A stretch of DNA of 64,000 bases, from the NCBI RefSeq assembly GCF_001279775.1, contig NZ_LGDG01000123.1:51774-115773 (forward strand). The letters are read 5' to 3'. The translations under genes and the position numbers were made by a program. Position 1 is the stretch's first letter. The number at the start of each line of letters is the position of its first letter. Below are positions 19,655 through 28,097 of the stretch, piece by piece. This DNA comes from Streptomyces sp. MMG1533. GTDB lineage: Bacteria > Actinomycetota > Actinomycetes > Streptomycetales > Streptomycetaceae. The notes below the pieces were generated by a model, which was given only the letters and a program-made list of their open reading frames with translations, had not been told where the DNA came from and did not search any database.

Positions 19655-20311
19655 GTGACAGGTACCCCTTCCGTGGCTATCCAGAGTAACACGGAAACGG
19701 CGGGTTCTGAATGGCGTTTTCGCAGGTCAGGGCATATCTCGGGGCTTGACAACAGCAACAGGAACGTGCTGCGGAGGCCGAGCGGAAGAATGTATTCGCA
19801 GGTCGGAGCCACTGTCCGGGCGAGGTGAAACGCGTACGTTACACGCATCCGGAGGCCCCTCAGGGTGGCCAAACATCCCCATATGTCCGCTTCCAAGCGT
19901 GCGACTTCCGCTACTCCGTTCGATGCGTGGAGTCGGGTACGAGACGAATCCGGAATTGATCACGGGGGCGGCCGACCAGCCGGATGGTGATCAATTCCGG
20001 GGTTCAAGGATTCCTTCACGGAAAATCCCCGGCGCGTGGTCGGCGGTACTTATGTGAATGGCGGACGAGCGCCGGGCCCAATGTGACAGGTGGGTCACTC
20101 GTGGGCGCTGTGGCTACGCCCCGTCGCGGGAAGAGACGAGGGGAGAGTCGGGGGAAGAGGCGGGAAGTCGGGGGAAGACGAGGGAAGACGAGCGCTCGGG
20201 GGGAGGGTCGGGTGCGGTCACGCGGGAACGGCTCGGTAACCTAAGGCCGCTGACAGACACTTAGCGCGGCTTTACGGGCCGCCTCGCTCGAGTCAAGGAG
20301 TTGCCGCCGCC
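19655..20311. other. 657-bp intergenic region between carD and a lipoprotein gene
   Basis: No convincing gene. It contains the 14-bp inverted repeat at 19950-20000, a purine-rich tract at about 20127-20205 with repeated tcgggggaaga units, and the divergent promoters of carD and the lipoprotein. Small open frames on both strands lack ribosome sites or normal codon bias. Confidence 0.6.
19950..20000. promoter_or_regulatory. perfect 14-bp inverted repeat with TGATCA cores
   Basis: The arm ccggaattgatcac (19950-19963) is the exact reverse complement of gtgatcaattccgg (19987-20000), with 23 bases between. The AT-rich cores stand out in this genome and no T-run follows. It resembles a two-site operator or a large cruciform more than a terminator. 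Confidence 0.55.
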
Positions 20312-20992
20312 GTGAGCAGCAGCCTTCGACGCGGTGCCCTCACCGCCGCCGCCATCGCGTTCTCGATCGCCTCGCTCTCCGCGTGCGCGGCCGGCAACAA
20401 CGCTCAGACCCTGGAGGTCAAGCCGGACAACGCTGCCACGACGGTCGGTGACGTCAAGCTCCAGAACGTCGTCATCATCACCCAGCCGGACGCCGAGTCC
20501 GAGGGCCCGGCCGTCATCTCCGCCACCCTCTTCAACAACGGTGGCACCGCCCAGACGCTGGACTCGGTGAGCGTCGCCGGCGGCGGCACCGCCGAGCTCA
20601 CGCCCGCCAAGGGCAGCGGCAAGGTGACCGTCCCGGCCGGCGGCTCGATCATCCTCGGTGGCAAGGACAACGCCTCCGCCGTGCTGAACGAGATCGGCGA
20701 GACCGTCAAGGACGGCAACGCCCAGAAGATCACCTTCACCTTCAGCAAGACCGGTGAGGTGAACCTGCGCGCGTTCGTCGTCCCGTCCAAGAACTACTTC
20801 TCCAAGTGGGGCCCGACCGAGATCCCGACGGCGCCGGGCGGCACGTCGAGCCCCAGCACGAGCGAGGAGCCGGGCGCCGGAACCTCGGGCTCCCCCTCCG
20901 AGTCGACGTCGGGCACCCCGACCGGCGCGGCCACGCCGACCGGCGCGGCGACCGCGGGCGAGTCGACGGACACCGCGGCCGCCGGCCACTGA
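20312..20992 (+). CDS. secreted lipoprotein, DUF461/PCuAC-like
   Basis: A 226-residue protein. Its N-terminal signal ends in L-S-A-C, a lipobox. A beta-rich domain (residues 35-165) contains SATLFNNGGTAQTLDSVSV, as in DUF461 proteins at this locus, which relate to the PCuAC copper-chaperone fold. The Met/His copper ligands of true PCuAC are absent. The last 55 residues are Pro/Ser/Thr/Gly-rich, a wall-spanning linker type. It starts with GTG and converges on phoP through a shared terminator. Confidence 0.75.
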   Translation: MSSSLRRGALTAAAIAFSIASLSACAAGNNAQTLEVKPDNAATTVGDVKLQNVVIITQPDAESEGPAVISATLFNNGGTAQTLDSVSVAGGGTAELTPAKGSGKVTVPAGGSIILGGKDNASAVLNEIGETVKDGNAQKITFTFSKTGEVNLRAFVVPSKNYFSKWGPTEIPTAPGGTSSPSTSEEPGAGTSGSPSESTSGTPTGAATPTGAATAGESTDTAAAGH

Positions 20993-21013
20993 GCAGCCGT
21001 ACGAGATCGTCGT

Positions 21014-21060
21014 ACGACGGAAGGGCGGGACCTCGCCGAGAGGTCCCGCCCTTCCGTCGT
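21014..21060. terminator. bidirectional terminator, 21-bp perfect stem
   Basis: Bases 21014-21034 pair perfectly with 21040-21060 around the loop gccga. It lies between the lipoprotein stop (20992) and the phoP stop (21080) and should end both transcripts. Confidence 0.95.
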
Positions 21061-21079
21061 GAGTTCGTCAGCGGTCGGC

Positions 21080-21760
21080 CTACGGCTCGAACTTGTAGCC
21101 GAGCCCCCGGACCGTCACCAGGTACCGCGGCGCGCCCGGGTCCGGCTCGATCTTGGCGCGCAGGCGCTTGACGTGGACGTCGAGGGTCTTGGTGTCGCCG
21201 ACGTAGTCGGCGCCCCAGACGCGGTCGATGAGCTGCATGCGGGTCAGGACGCGGCCGGCGTTGCGCAGGAGCATCTCCAGGAGGTCGAACTCCTTGAGGG
21301 GGAGGTCGACCTTGGAGCCGGAGACCGTCACGACGTGGCGGTCCACGTCCATGCGGACCGGGCCCGCCTCCAGGGCGGCCGGGGTGACCTCCTCGGGCTC
21401 GCCGCGGCGGCGCAGGACGGCGCGGATGCGGGCGACCAGCTCGCGGGAGGAGAACGGCTTGGTCACATAGTCGTCGGCTCCTATTTCCAGCCCGACGACC
21501 TTGTCGATCTCGCTGTCCTTGGCGGTCACCATGATGACCGGGACGTTGGAGCGGCCGCGCAGCTGGCGGCACACCTCGGTGCCCGGCAGGCCGGGCAGCA
21601 TCAGGTCGAGGAGGACGAGGTCGGCGCCGTTGCGCTCGAACTCGTCGAGTCCGTCGGGCCCGGTGGTCGCGACGGCGACCTCGAAGCCTTCCTTGCGGAG
21701 CATGTACGACAGGGCGTCGGAGAAGGACTCCTCGTCCTCGACGACGAGCACTCGGGTCAC
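21080..21760 (-). CDS. phoP: phosphate response regulator PhoP
   Basis: A 226-residue OmpR-type regulator. The receiver has acidic residues EDE (8-10), the phospho-acceptor Asp52 in LLDLMLPG and the switch Lys in YVTKPFSS. The C-terminal winged helix ends with VRGLGYKFEP. In Streptomyces PhoP controls the response to phosphate starvation and links it to antibiotic production. Its ATG overlaps the phoR stop by four bases, so the kinase is made first and translation is coupled. Confidence 0.96.
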   Translation of the reverse strand: MTRVLVVEDEESFSDALSYMLRKEGFEVAVATTGPDGLDEFERNGADLVLLDLMLPGLPGTEVCRQLRGRSNVPVIMVTAKDSEIDKVVGLEIGADDYVTKPFSSRELVARIRAVLRRRGEPEEVTPAALEAGPVRMDVDRHVVTVSGSKVDLPLKEFDLLEMLLRNAGRVLTRMQLIDRVWGADYVGDTKTLDVHVKRLRAKIEPDPGAPRYLVTVRGLGYKFEP

Positions 21761-23022
21761 GGAAGGACCTCCGGGGAGTGGAGCGGTTCGTAAGAAGATG
21801 GCTGAGGGGTGGAGTCGCCGGGCTCGTCATCGAGACCGTCGAGGTCGGGGTGCTGGTGCGCGCGGTCGCGGGCCGCTCCCGCCTCCGGCAGTCGGAGGGT
21901 GAAGGTGGAGCCCTGTCCCTCGGAGCTCCAGACGGTGACCTCCCCGCCGTGCGAGGCGGCCACGTGTTTGACGATGGCGAGGCCCAGGCCCGTGCCGCCG
22001 GTGGCACGGGAGCGGGCCGGGTCGACGCGGTAGAAGCGCTCGAAGATGCGCTCCTTGTCCTTGTCGGAGATCCCGATCCCCTGGTCGGTGACGGCGACCT
22101 CGATCATGTCCCCGCCGGGCGCGGTCACCCTGCGGGCGGCTATGCCGACGCGGGTGCGGGCGGGCGAGTAGTTGACGGCGTTCTCGACGAGGTTGCCGAG
22201 GGCGGCGGCGAGCTGGCCGCGGTTGCCGTAGACGTGCAGCTCGGCGGTGCCGCCGGCGGCCATGGTGATCTGCTTGGCGCCGGCCTGGTGCCGGCAGCGG
22301 TCGACGGCCTCGGCGACGAGTTCGTCGACGCGGACCGGTTCGGCGTCCTCGAGGGGATCGTCGTTCTGGACCCTGGAGAGGTCGATGAGTTCCTGCACCA
22401 GATTGGTCAGTCGGGTTGCCTCGATCTGCATGCGGCCGGCGAAGCGCTCCACCGCCTCCGGGTCTTCCGAGGCGTCCATGACGGCCTCGGACAGGAGGGA
22501 GAGCGCGCCGACCGGGGTCTTCAGCTCGTGGCTGACGTTCGCAACGAAGTCGCGCCGCACCGCTTCGATGCGCCGGGCCTCGGTGAGATCCTCTACGAGG
22601 AGCAGCACCAGGCGGGAGCCGAGGGGTGCGACGCGCGCGGAGACGGCGAGGGCCTCGCCACGGCCGGTGCCGCGTCTGGGGAGGTCCAGTTCCACCTGGC
22701 GTATCTCCCCGTCGCGTCGGGTGTCGCGGGCCATCTGGAGCATGGGGTCCACGGAGAGTTTGCCGCCGCGGACCAGCCCGAGGGCGTACGCGGCGGAGCT
22801 GGCCTTGACCACGGCGTCCGCCTCGTCCAGTACGACGGCCGAGGACCGGAGAACGGACAGCACCGTGTCCACGCCCGGCGGAAGCACCGGGTCCGTGTGC
22901 AGGGAGGTGCGGGTGGGGCGTTTCTGCTCCCGCTCGCTCCAGCGGAACGCCAGCATGGCGATGACGCCGGTGAGCACACCGGCGATCGCTGCCGCTGCGG
23001 CGACCGCCGCGTTCACGTCCAT
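21757..23022 (-). CDS. phoR: phosphate sensor kinase PhoR
   Basis: A 421-residue histidine kinase. One transmembrane helix (residues about 5-26) is followed by a PAS-like region. The H-box FVANVSHELKTP has phospho-acceptor His165, and N, G1 (DQGIGIS) and G2 (GTGLGLAIVKH) boxes follow. There is no large extracellular sensor, as usual for SenX3/PhoR-type kinases, which sense phosphate through PhoU and the Pst transporter. The gene is divergent from phoU. Confidence 0.96.
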   Translation of the reverse strand: MDVNAAVAAAAAIAGVLTGVIAMLAFRWSEREQKRPTRTSLHTDPVLPPGVDTVLSVLRSSAVVLDEADAVVKASSAAYALGLVRGGKLSVDPMLQMARDTRRDGEIRQVELDLPRRGTGRGEALAVSARVAPLGSRLVLLLVEDLTEARRIEAVRRDFVANVSHELKTPVGALSLLSEAVMDASEDPEAVERFAGRMQIEATRLTNLVQELIDLSRVQNDDPLEDAEPVRVDELVAEAVDRCRHQAGAKQITMAAGGTAELHVYGNRGQLAAALGNLVENAVNYSPARTRVGIAARRVTAPGGDMIEVAVTDQGIGISDKDKERIFERFYRVDPARSRATGGTGLGLAIVKHVAASHGGEVTVWSSEGQGSTFTLRLPEAGAARDRAHQHPDLDGLDDEPGDSTPQPSSYEPLHSPEVLP

Positions 23023-23095
23023 GCCCCCAGGTTAGGCACGGGACGGGCTCCGGCCACAGCCGTCCGAGTGCGAGCTCGAACACTCGTCGCCCAGA

Positions 23096-23128
23096 GTTCA
23101 CCTTGGAGCCAGTGATGGTTCATTTGGG
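23096..23128 (+). promoter_or_regulatory. PHO-box-like PhoP operator
   Basis: Three 11-base units: GTTCACCTTGG at 23096, a divergent unit at 23107, and GTTCATTTGGG at 23118. Streptomyces PhoP boxes are 11-base direct repeats beginning GTTCACC. The site lies in the phoR-phoU intergenic space, as expected for autoregulation of phoRP and control of phoU. Confidence 0.8.
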
Positions 23129-23257
23129 GTGACGGAAACCGACGCGTACAGGGCGGAACGTGGGAGCGTGGGGTGCGAAGCACCGGTTTTGCACGACAGT
23201 CGCGCCGGGCCCCGGCCCCCGGTGACCCCCGAAGATCACGTACGAGAGGGAACCCTG

Positions 23258-23947
23258 ATGCGGGACGCGTACCACGAGGAACTGGATTCGATCGGCGACG
23301 GTCTGGTGGAGATGGCCCGGCTGGTCGGGTCGGCGATCGGGCGCGCCACGACGGCGATCCTCGACTCCGACCTGAAGCTCGCCGAGAGCGTCATCGAGGC
23401 CGACCAGAAGGTCGACGACCTGCAGCACGAGCTGGAGGCCAGGGCGATAGCCCTGCTGGCCCGCCAGCAGCCGGTGGCGACGGACCTGCGGATCGTCGTC
23501 ACGTCGCTGCGGATGTCGGCCGACCTGGAGCGCTCGGGCGACCTCGCCCAGCACGTGGCGAAGCTCGCCCGGCTGCGCTTCCCGGCCCGCGCCATCCCCC
23601 ACGACCTGCACGCGACCATCCTGGAGATGGGCCAGCTCGCGCAGCGCCTGATGGCGAAGGCGGCCGAGGTCATCATCACCAAGGACGTCGACCTCGCGCT
23701 CCAGCTGGAGCAGGACGACGACGCGATGGACCTCCTCCACCGCACCCTCTTCCAGCACCTGATGGACGACCGCTGGAAGCACGGCATCGAGACGGCCGTG
23801 GACGTCACCCTGCTCGGCCGCTACTACGAGCGGTACGCCGACCACGCGGTCGCGGTCGCCAAGCGGGTGGTGTACCTGGTGACGGGCGAGCACGCGGACG
23901 ATCTCCAGCAGGAGATCCAGTCGGTGGCGGGAGTGGAGGGGGCGTGA
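23258..23947 (+). CDS. phoU: phosphate signalling protein PhoU
   Basis: A 229-residue protein made of two three-helix PhoU bundles. Metal-cluster motifs include EADQKVDDL in the first repeat and RYYERYADHAVAVAKR in the second. It couples Pst transport state to PhoR and dampens the response when phosphate is plentiful. ATG 23258 follows gagaggga and gives the family N-terminus MRDAYHEELD; an upstream in-frame extension crosses the operator and is unlikely. Confidence 0.95.
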   Translation: MRDAYHEELDSIGDGLVEMARLVGSAIGRATTAILDSDLKLAESVIEADQKVDDLQHELEARAIALLARQQPVATDLRIVVTSLRMSADLERSGDLAQHVAKLARLRFPARAIPHDLHATILEMGQLAQRLMAKAAEVIITKDVDLALQLEQDDDAMDLLHRTLFQHLMDDRWKHGIETAVDVTLLGRYYERYADHAVAVAKRVVYLVTGEHADDLQQEIQSVAGVEGA

Positions 23948-24030
23948 CCCTCCGGGCGTGCGGGGGCCTGTTCAAGGCGTGAGGGAGCCTCTGTGCGCCG
24001 TTGATGCGCCCAGCGAACCGGGCATCAAAT

Positions 24031-24070
24031 GGTCACAGGCACCAGCCCTGGGTCACAGGCACCAGCCTTG
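24031..24070. repeat. 20-bp tandem duplication upstream of the Cys-rich peptide
   Basis: ggtcacaggcaccagccctg (24031-24050) is repeated at 24051-24070 with one mismatch, ending just before the ribosome site aggaggga. It may affect expression of the peptide or be neutral slippage. Confidence 0.75.
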
Positions 24071-24080
24071 AGGAGGGACC

Positions 24081-24245
24081 ATGGCCGAATCCCCCAACAC
24101 GCCCGGCACCACACCCGACCCCACGCAGGAACGCCCGACCGAGCAGCCCGCCGAGATCAAGAGCCTGACCTTGATAGCCGCGTGCGGCTGCGGATCGGGG
24201 TGCGGGTGCGGGTGCCAGTCGGGCAATCCGTGCCAGTGCGGGTGA
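24081..24245 (+). CDS. 54-residue Cys-rich peptide, metallothionein-like
   Basis: ATG 24081 follows aggaggga at the right distance. Residues 1-33 are Pro/Thr/Glu-rich. The last 20 residues hold seven Cys at positions 35, 37, 41, 43, 45, 51 and 53 in C-x-C pairs, with Gly between, a pattern typical of metal-thiolate clusters. There is no signal peptide, so it should be cytoplasmic. It lies between phoU and a DUF4242 nickel-binding-type gene, which suggests metal binding. The family name is inference; a structural or lanthipeptide-like precursor role is the main alternative. Confidence 0.75.
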   Translation: MAESPNTPGTTPDPTQERPTEQPAEIKSLTLIAACGCGSGCGCGCQSGNPCQCG

Positions 24246-24278
24246 CGGGGTAGGGCGCGGAGAGTCTCGTACGACGGT

Positions 24279-24312
24279 GAAGGGTCCCGGTGCGTTTGTG
24301 CCGGGGCCCTTC
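24279..24312 (+). terminator. hairpin terminator after the Cys-rich peptide gene
   Basis: A 12-bp stem (gaagggtcccgg, 24279-24290, with ccggggcccttc, 24301-24312) with one G-T pair and a 10-base loop, followed by ttc. Confidence 0.75.
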
Positions 24313-24500
24313 TTCAGTGGGCGGACTCGGCCCGTCCTCCCGCGCGCACGAGCGCACCCCTCCCCCGGGCCTGCGGATCCCGCGCACGTCGGCGCGCCGA
24401 CCTGTGAGGTCCGGGTAGCCCGGGCTGCCGCGCAGGCGCACCCTGAGAGGAGAGCAGGCGAACCACTCGCGCACTCGGAAGGACAAGGAGGTGCGAGGCC

Positions 24501-24749
24501 ATGACGCAGTTCATGGACGTCCACCACGGGTTTGAGGGCATCACACCGGAGCAGCTGAGGGAGGCGCACGACGCCGACCTCGCCATCGAAAAGGAAGAGG
24601 GCGTGCACTTCGAGCGGGCCTGGGCGGACCCGGAGTCCGGAATCGTCTACTGCCTCTCCGAGGCACCTTCGGCGGACGCGGTCCAGCGCGTTCACGAGCG
24701 GGCGGGCCACAGGGCGGACGAGGTCCATCGGGTACCGCTGTCGATCTGA
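24501..24749 (+). CDS. DUF4242 small nickel-binding-type protein
   Basis: An 82-residue protein of ferredoxin-like fold. It begins MTQFMDVHHGFEGIT and has the family helix PEQLREAHDADLAIEKEEGV and the strand YCLSEAP. The S. coelicolor homologue at this locus (SCO4226) has been described as a nickel-binding dimer. His residues in DVHHGF are candidate ligands. Start ATG 24501 follows aaggaggt, a near-perfect ribosome site, so expression is probably high. The 190 bases before it show no gene. Confidence 0.88.
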   Translation: MTQFMDVHHGFEGITPEQLREAHDADLAIEKEEGVHFERAWADPESGIVYCLSEAPSADAVQRVHERAGHRADEVHRVPLSI

Positions 24750-24809
24750 CGTTCCGGCACCGTCCTGGGCTGCGGCGGTCGTCGGGCCGGGGCGGTCGGC
24801 CCTCAGGGC

Positions 24810-25475
24810 GTGCGGGAAGATGACGCGGTCCGGAGTTCTCGATCTCGACTGTCTGTCCCTGACCGGGGAGGTGCCGTCCTGCGCGGTTACTGGGACCCTC
24901 TGCCCACCGCCCGGCGGCTCGTCACCACCGCGACGCCGGCAAGGGCCGTCTTCTCAGGCACCTGGGCGGAACGGAACCGGCGCAACGTCCCCGGCCCCTT
25001 CTACGGCGCGGCCACCGACTCCATGGCGACCGGGCGCCTGGACGCACCGCACCACATCGCCTACGACGACGACCTGGGCGGCGGCTTCGGCACGGAGTTC
25101 GTCTACCGCCGGCCGACGAACCCGACGGAGACGGAAGCGCTGGTCGCTGCGGTCTCCATGGAGCTGTACAACGGCTACGGCTGGGACGGCGACGACCACT
25201 GGACCCCCGCCACCGTCCGCACCTGGTGGCACGACCGGGGCCGGGTCCGCGAATGGGCCCTGACCATCGCGGCCGACTGGGGCGCCGATACCCACCCCGC
25301 CTGGGGCTTCAACGGCTCCGCCCAGTACCGGTCCCACTACCACGATGCCGCCCGGGGCCACCGCGACTTCGTCGCCCACATCGGCGACGGCCTGGAGCCG
25401 TACCTGCGCGGCTACGTCTTCTGGCTGGAACGCCGCCGGGCACCTCGGCGGTGGGAGGCGCTGCCGGTCCTCTAG
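24810..25475 (+). CDS. hypothetical protein, 221 aa
   Basis: Not recognised. The middle and C-terminal parts are Trp/Tyr/His/Asp-rich (YNGYGWDGDDHW, FNGSAQYRSHYHDAARGHRDF) and look like a soluble folded domain. Codon bias is normal from about residue 25 on. The start is uncertain: GTG 24810 has no clear ribosome site, and a later start is possible. It overlaps the DUF2809 gene on the other strand by four bases at the 3' end. Confidence 0.55.
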   Translation: MREDDAVRSSRSRLSVPDRGGAVLRGYWDPLPTARRLVTTATPARAVFSGTWAERNRRNVPGPFYGAATDSMATGRLDAPHHIAYDDDLGGGFGTEFVYRRPTNPTETEALVAAVSMELYNGYGWDGDDHWTPATVRTWWHDRGRVREWALTIAADWGADTHPAWGFNGSAQYRSHYHDAARGHRDFVAHIGDGLEPYLRGYVFWLERRRAPRRWEALPVL

Positions 25476-25900
25476 TGGGCCGCCTCCGCCTGGCCGTGGG
25501 GGCACACCGCGGTGTGGACGAGCCAGCCCGCTGCCGCACCGACTGCGTACCAGAACAGGTCGGGTGGATTGAAGGTGGAACCGAGCACGAGGCGGGTGAC
25601 GGCGCTGCGCTGGGAGAGCTCCCCCGTCACCTCGCTGAGCTGCAGGAACTCGACCCCCCAACTGACGGCCAGTGCGCTTCCGGCGGCCGTCAGGGGCGTC
25701 ACTCGTGGCGCCACCAGAACGACAAGGGCGAGAAGCAGGACGGTGTACAGCGCGTCTCCGCCGTACTTGGCCAGGCTTCCCGCGGCCACCGCCCGGAGTC
25801 CCAGCCCCGCGCCGACGGTCACCACCGCGGCCCCGGCCGCCGCAAGACGGATCCGTGCCGGTTCGACGACGCGGTCATTGGTTCCGGGGATGAGGGGCAC
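25472..25900 (-). CDS. DUF2809 family membrane protein
   Basis: A 142-residue protein with about four hydrophobic helices. The typical order is KYGGDALYTVLLLALVVLVAP, then the SWGVEFLQLSEV segment, then FNPPDLFWYAVGAAAGWLVH, as in DUF2809 proteins (VanZ-like in layout). GTG 25900 gives the usual family length; ATG 25963 would add 21 residues. Function is unknown. Confidence 0.75.
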   Translation of the reverse strand: MPLIPGTNDRVVEPARIRLAAAGAAVVTVGAGLGLRAVAAGSLAKYGGDALYTVLLLALVVLVAPRVTPLTAAGSALAVSWGVEFLQLSEVTGELSQRSAVTRLVLGSTFNPPDLFWYAVGAAAGWLVHTAVCPHGQAEAAH

Positions 25901-26222
25901 AGGGGCATACTGCCGGACGTCCGGTGCTCGCGGCGGAGCACACCGCAGGCCGGACAGGAACATCCGGACGTCGCCTGTCGGTTCGGTACGGGTGCAGGTG
26001 GTGGCGAGGCTGTTGTGGCGGCGAAGCTGTTGTGGCGGCGAGGCTGTTGGTGATGGCCGCGCAGAGCCGACGGCCGGTGATCTCGCCTCCCTTACGCAGT
26101 ACGAGTGAATGAGCCGACTGTTCAGTTCGGGGCAGGTGGCGAGTCTTCTACGGTTTCTGAATGGATCCGAGGGCTGCGGGAAAGGCCCTGCGGGCGGGGG
26201 GACCGGTGGAAAGGCGCGCCTG

Positions 26223-27254
26223 ATGTCGGGGTTGGGGAAGTCGCCGGACTCGCTCAGGGTCCGGGCGGACCGCTGCCATCGGACCGGGGCGTGGGCCTGG
26301 GGCGCGGTGGGCGTGGCCTGTCTCGTGGGAACAGCGCTGAGTTTCAGCGGGCCGTGGGTGGACGGGAGCCTGGCGGCGCGGATGGTGGCTTCCGGGCCGT
26401 CCACGGGTTGCTGGGGGTTGGCGGCCTCTCTGGTGTTCCGTGCGCGGGGGACGAGTGGACGGGTGCGGACACGTTTGCTGCTGTTGGGGGGTTCGGCGGT
26501 AGCCGGGGGTGTGTACCGGGGGGCGGTCAAAGTGCTGTCGGCTCACCCTCCGGGTTCGGGATGGGACGAGCGATCGCTGCTCGGTTCGGTGGTGGTCACC
26601 GGAGTGACGCTGGCGGTTGGCCTGGGGATGGCCGGTCTGGTGGTCGCGGCCGATGCCGGCAAAGGCCGGCACGTGTTGCTGCGGCGCGTGCTCGACGGGG
26701 TCGTCACAGCCGGGGCCGTGTTCATGACGGGATGGGTACTGCTGCGGGGGGCCACGGACGGCTGGCGGCTGGGGACGGGGATGGTCGGTGTCCTCTGGAC
26801 CGCGGAGGTCGTGTTCCTCAGTTTCCTGTTCGCCCTGCGCCGTCTCGTACGGAGCGACCAGAGGGTCACCCTGTGGGTTGGCATCGTCGGGCTGTCCCTC
26901 ATGCTGATCGGCGACACCCTGCGACTGTGGACGGTCGGCCCGCACAGCCCCGAGGCGATGTCCTGTCAGCTGGTCGACGCCTGCAACACCGCGGGCCTGC
27001 TGGTGGTCGCCGTCGCCCCTTGGTTGCCCGGCGGGGCGAGCGTCCTGGGCACTGCTCAGCCGACGTTGCGATGGGGGATAGAGGGTGCGGCGGCGTTCAT
27101 TCCCCTGACGGTCTGCACGGTCACGGCGCTGGGATATGTGTTGGCTCCCCCTGCCCGTGACCCGGTGCCGCTGTTGGTCGGTGGGACGGCGCTGCTGAGC
27201 CTCTGGGCACGCCAGACGTTCCTGCCGACCGAGAACACCAGAAACGACGACTGA
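26223..27254 (+). CDS. polytopic membrane protein, possible orphan sensor domain
   Basis: A 343-residue protein with about nine hydrophobic helices separated by short Arg-rich loops. The segment VGLSLMLIGDTLRLWTVGP and the end SLWARQTFLPTENTRND resemble membrane sensor halves found ahead of GGDEF/EAL domains in actinobacteria, but the frame stops where such a domain would start. ATG 26223 is preferred over an upstream ATG because the added residues are low-complexity. The function is not established. Confidence 0.55.
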   Translation: MSGLGKSPDSLRVRADRCHRTGAWAWGAVGVACLVGTALSFSGPWVDGSLAARMVASGPSTGCWGLAASLVFRARGTSGRVRTRLLLLGGSAVAGGVYRGAVKVLSAHPPGSGWDERSLLGSVVVTGVTLAVGLGMAGLVVAADAGKGRHVLLRRVLDGVVTAGAVFMTGWVLLRGATDGWRLGTGMVGVLWTAEVVFLSFLFALRRLVRSDQRVTLWVGIVGLSLMLIGDTLRLWTVGPHSPEAMSCQLVDACNTAGLLVVAVAPWLPGGASVLGTAQPTLRWGIEGAAAFIPLTVCTVTALGYVLAPPARDPVPLLVGGTALLSLWARQTFLPTENTRNDD

Positions 27255-27308
27255 GTTCTCGTGCGGCTGCCCTCCCTGCTGCGGCCGCTTTCGCTCGTGT
27301 CCCTGGCC

Positions 27309-27357
27309 GGAGGAGGAGGACGAGGAGGAGGACGAGGAGGAGGACGAGGAGGACGAG
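27309..27357. repeat. GGA/GAC microsatellite-like repeat
   Basis: About 49 bases built from ggaggaggac and cgaggagg units between converging genes. On the minus strand it would read as poly-Ser inside a spurious frame. Confidence 0.8.
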
Positions 27358-27443
27358 GGCAGGCGCAATACGCGGCGCGAACGCCCCGGGGATCGGGGCG
27401 CGAAGGCCCGGGCCGTGGGCCGGGCCGTCCGATCCGCTGCCGG

Positions 27444-28097
27444 TCAGGAACGCAGCTTGGGCAGCAGTGCGCGGACGGTCTCCACCATGGCCGGCCAGGC
27501 CGCCGTGACCTGTTGATCCGTCAGGACGCTCAAGCTCTGCACCTGGACCTCGCACTCCAGGTTGCTGTCCCGGACGAACAGCCGGAGGTCGTTGCGGAAC
27601 GGTGCAGCATCCTTGACGTTCTCGTAGCGGAAGGCCCCCCGGCCAAGACCCGGCTCCTGCACCACCGGGGCTTGGGCCTCCTTCGGCGCCGAGGACAGCC
27701 GGTACTCGTACTGCTTGATCGCGACGGCCACGTCCTTCCAGGCGGTGCAGTAGACGATGGAACGGCCATCCGCCTTCGTCCCGGCCGTCCTGAAGCTCTG
27801 CAGGCAGGCGGCGCCGCCTGCGGTCGCCGGATCGGAGCCGGTCTGCTGCCCCTTCGGCGGTTCGGCCGTCGGCGCGACGGCTGCAGTCAGCGGGCCGAAG
27901 TCGAGCTTCGGGCAGAGGTCCGTCGGCGGACGGTAGTCGCCCGGCCCGTTCGTCGGTCCGGCAGCCGCCGTCGGCGTGCCTCCGGCGTCGGCGGACGCCT
28001 TCCCGTCCCCGCTGCCGCACCCGGCCAGTGAGCCGAGGACGAGTACCGCGCCCGTACCCCATCTCGCTGCACGAATGCCTTTGCCGGTAAGCCTCAC
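27444..28097 (-). CDS. secreted lipoprotein, DUF3558-like
   Basis: A 217-residue protein. Its N-terminal hydrophobic signal ends in L-A-G-C followed by Gly/Ser, a clear lipobox. An Ala/Gly/Thr linker precedes a domain with three or four Cys (DLCPKLDF, GAACLQSF, VYCTAW, LECEVQ), as in DUF3558-type lipoproteins of actinobacteria. GTG 28097 follows ggggggac, a good ribosome site. The family call is from pattern only. Confidence 0.65.
   Translation of the reverse strand: MRLTGKGIRAARWGTGAVLVLGSLAGCGSGDGKASADAGGTPTAAAGPTNGPGDYRPPTDLCPKLDFGPLTAAVAPTAEPPKGQQTGSDPATAGGAACLQSFRTAGTKADGRSIVYCTAWKDVAVAIKQYEYRLSSAPKEAQAPVVQEPGLGRGAFRYENVKDAAPFRNDLRLFVRDSNLECEVQVQSLSVLTDQQVTAAWPAMVETVRALLPKLRS

Noticed and set aside
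20058..20264. 68-codon plus-strand frame before the lipoprotein gene
   Set aside because: Much of it is the purine tract and codon bias is poor; there is no ribosome site.
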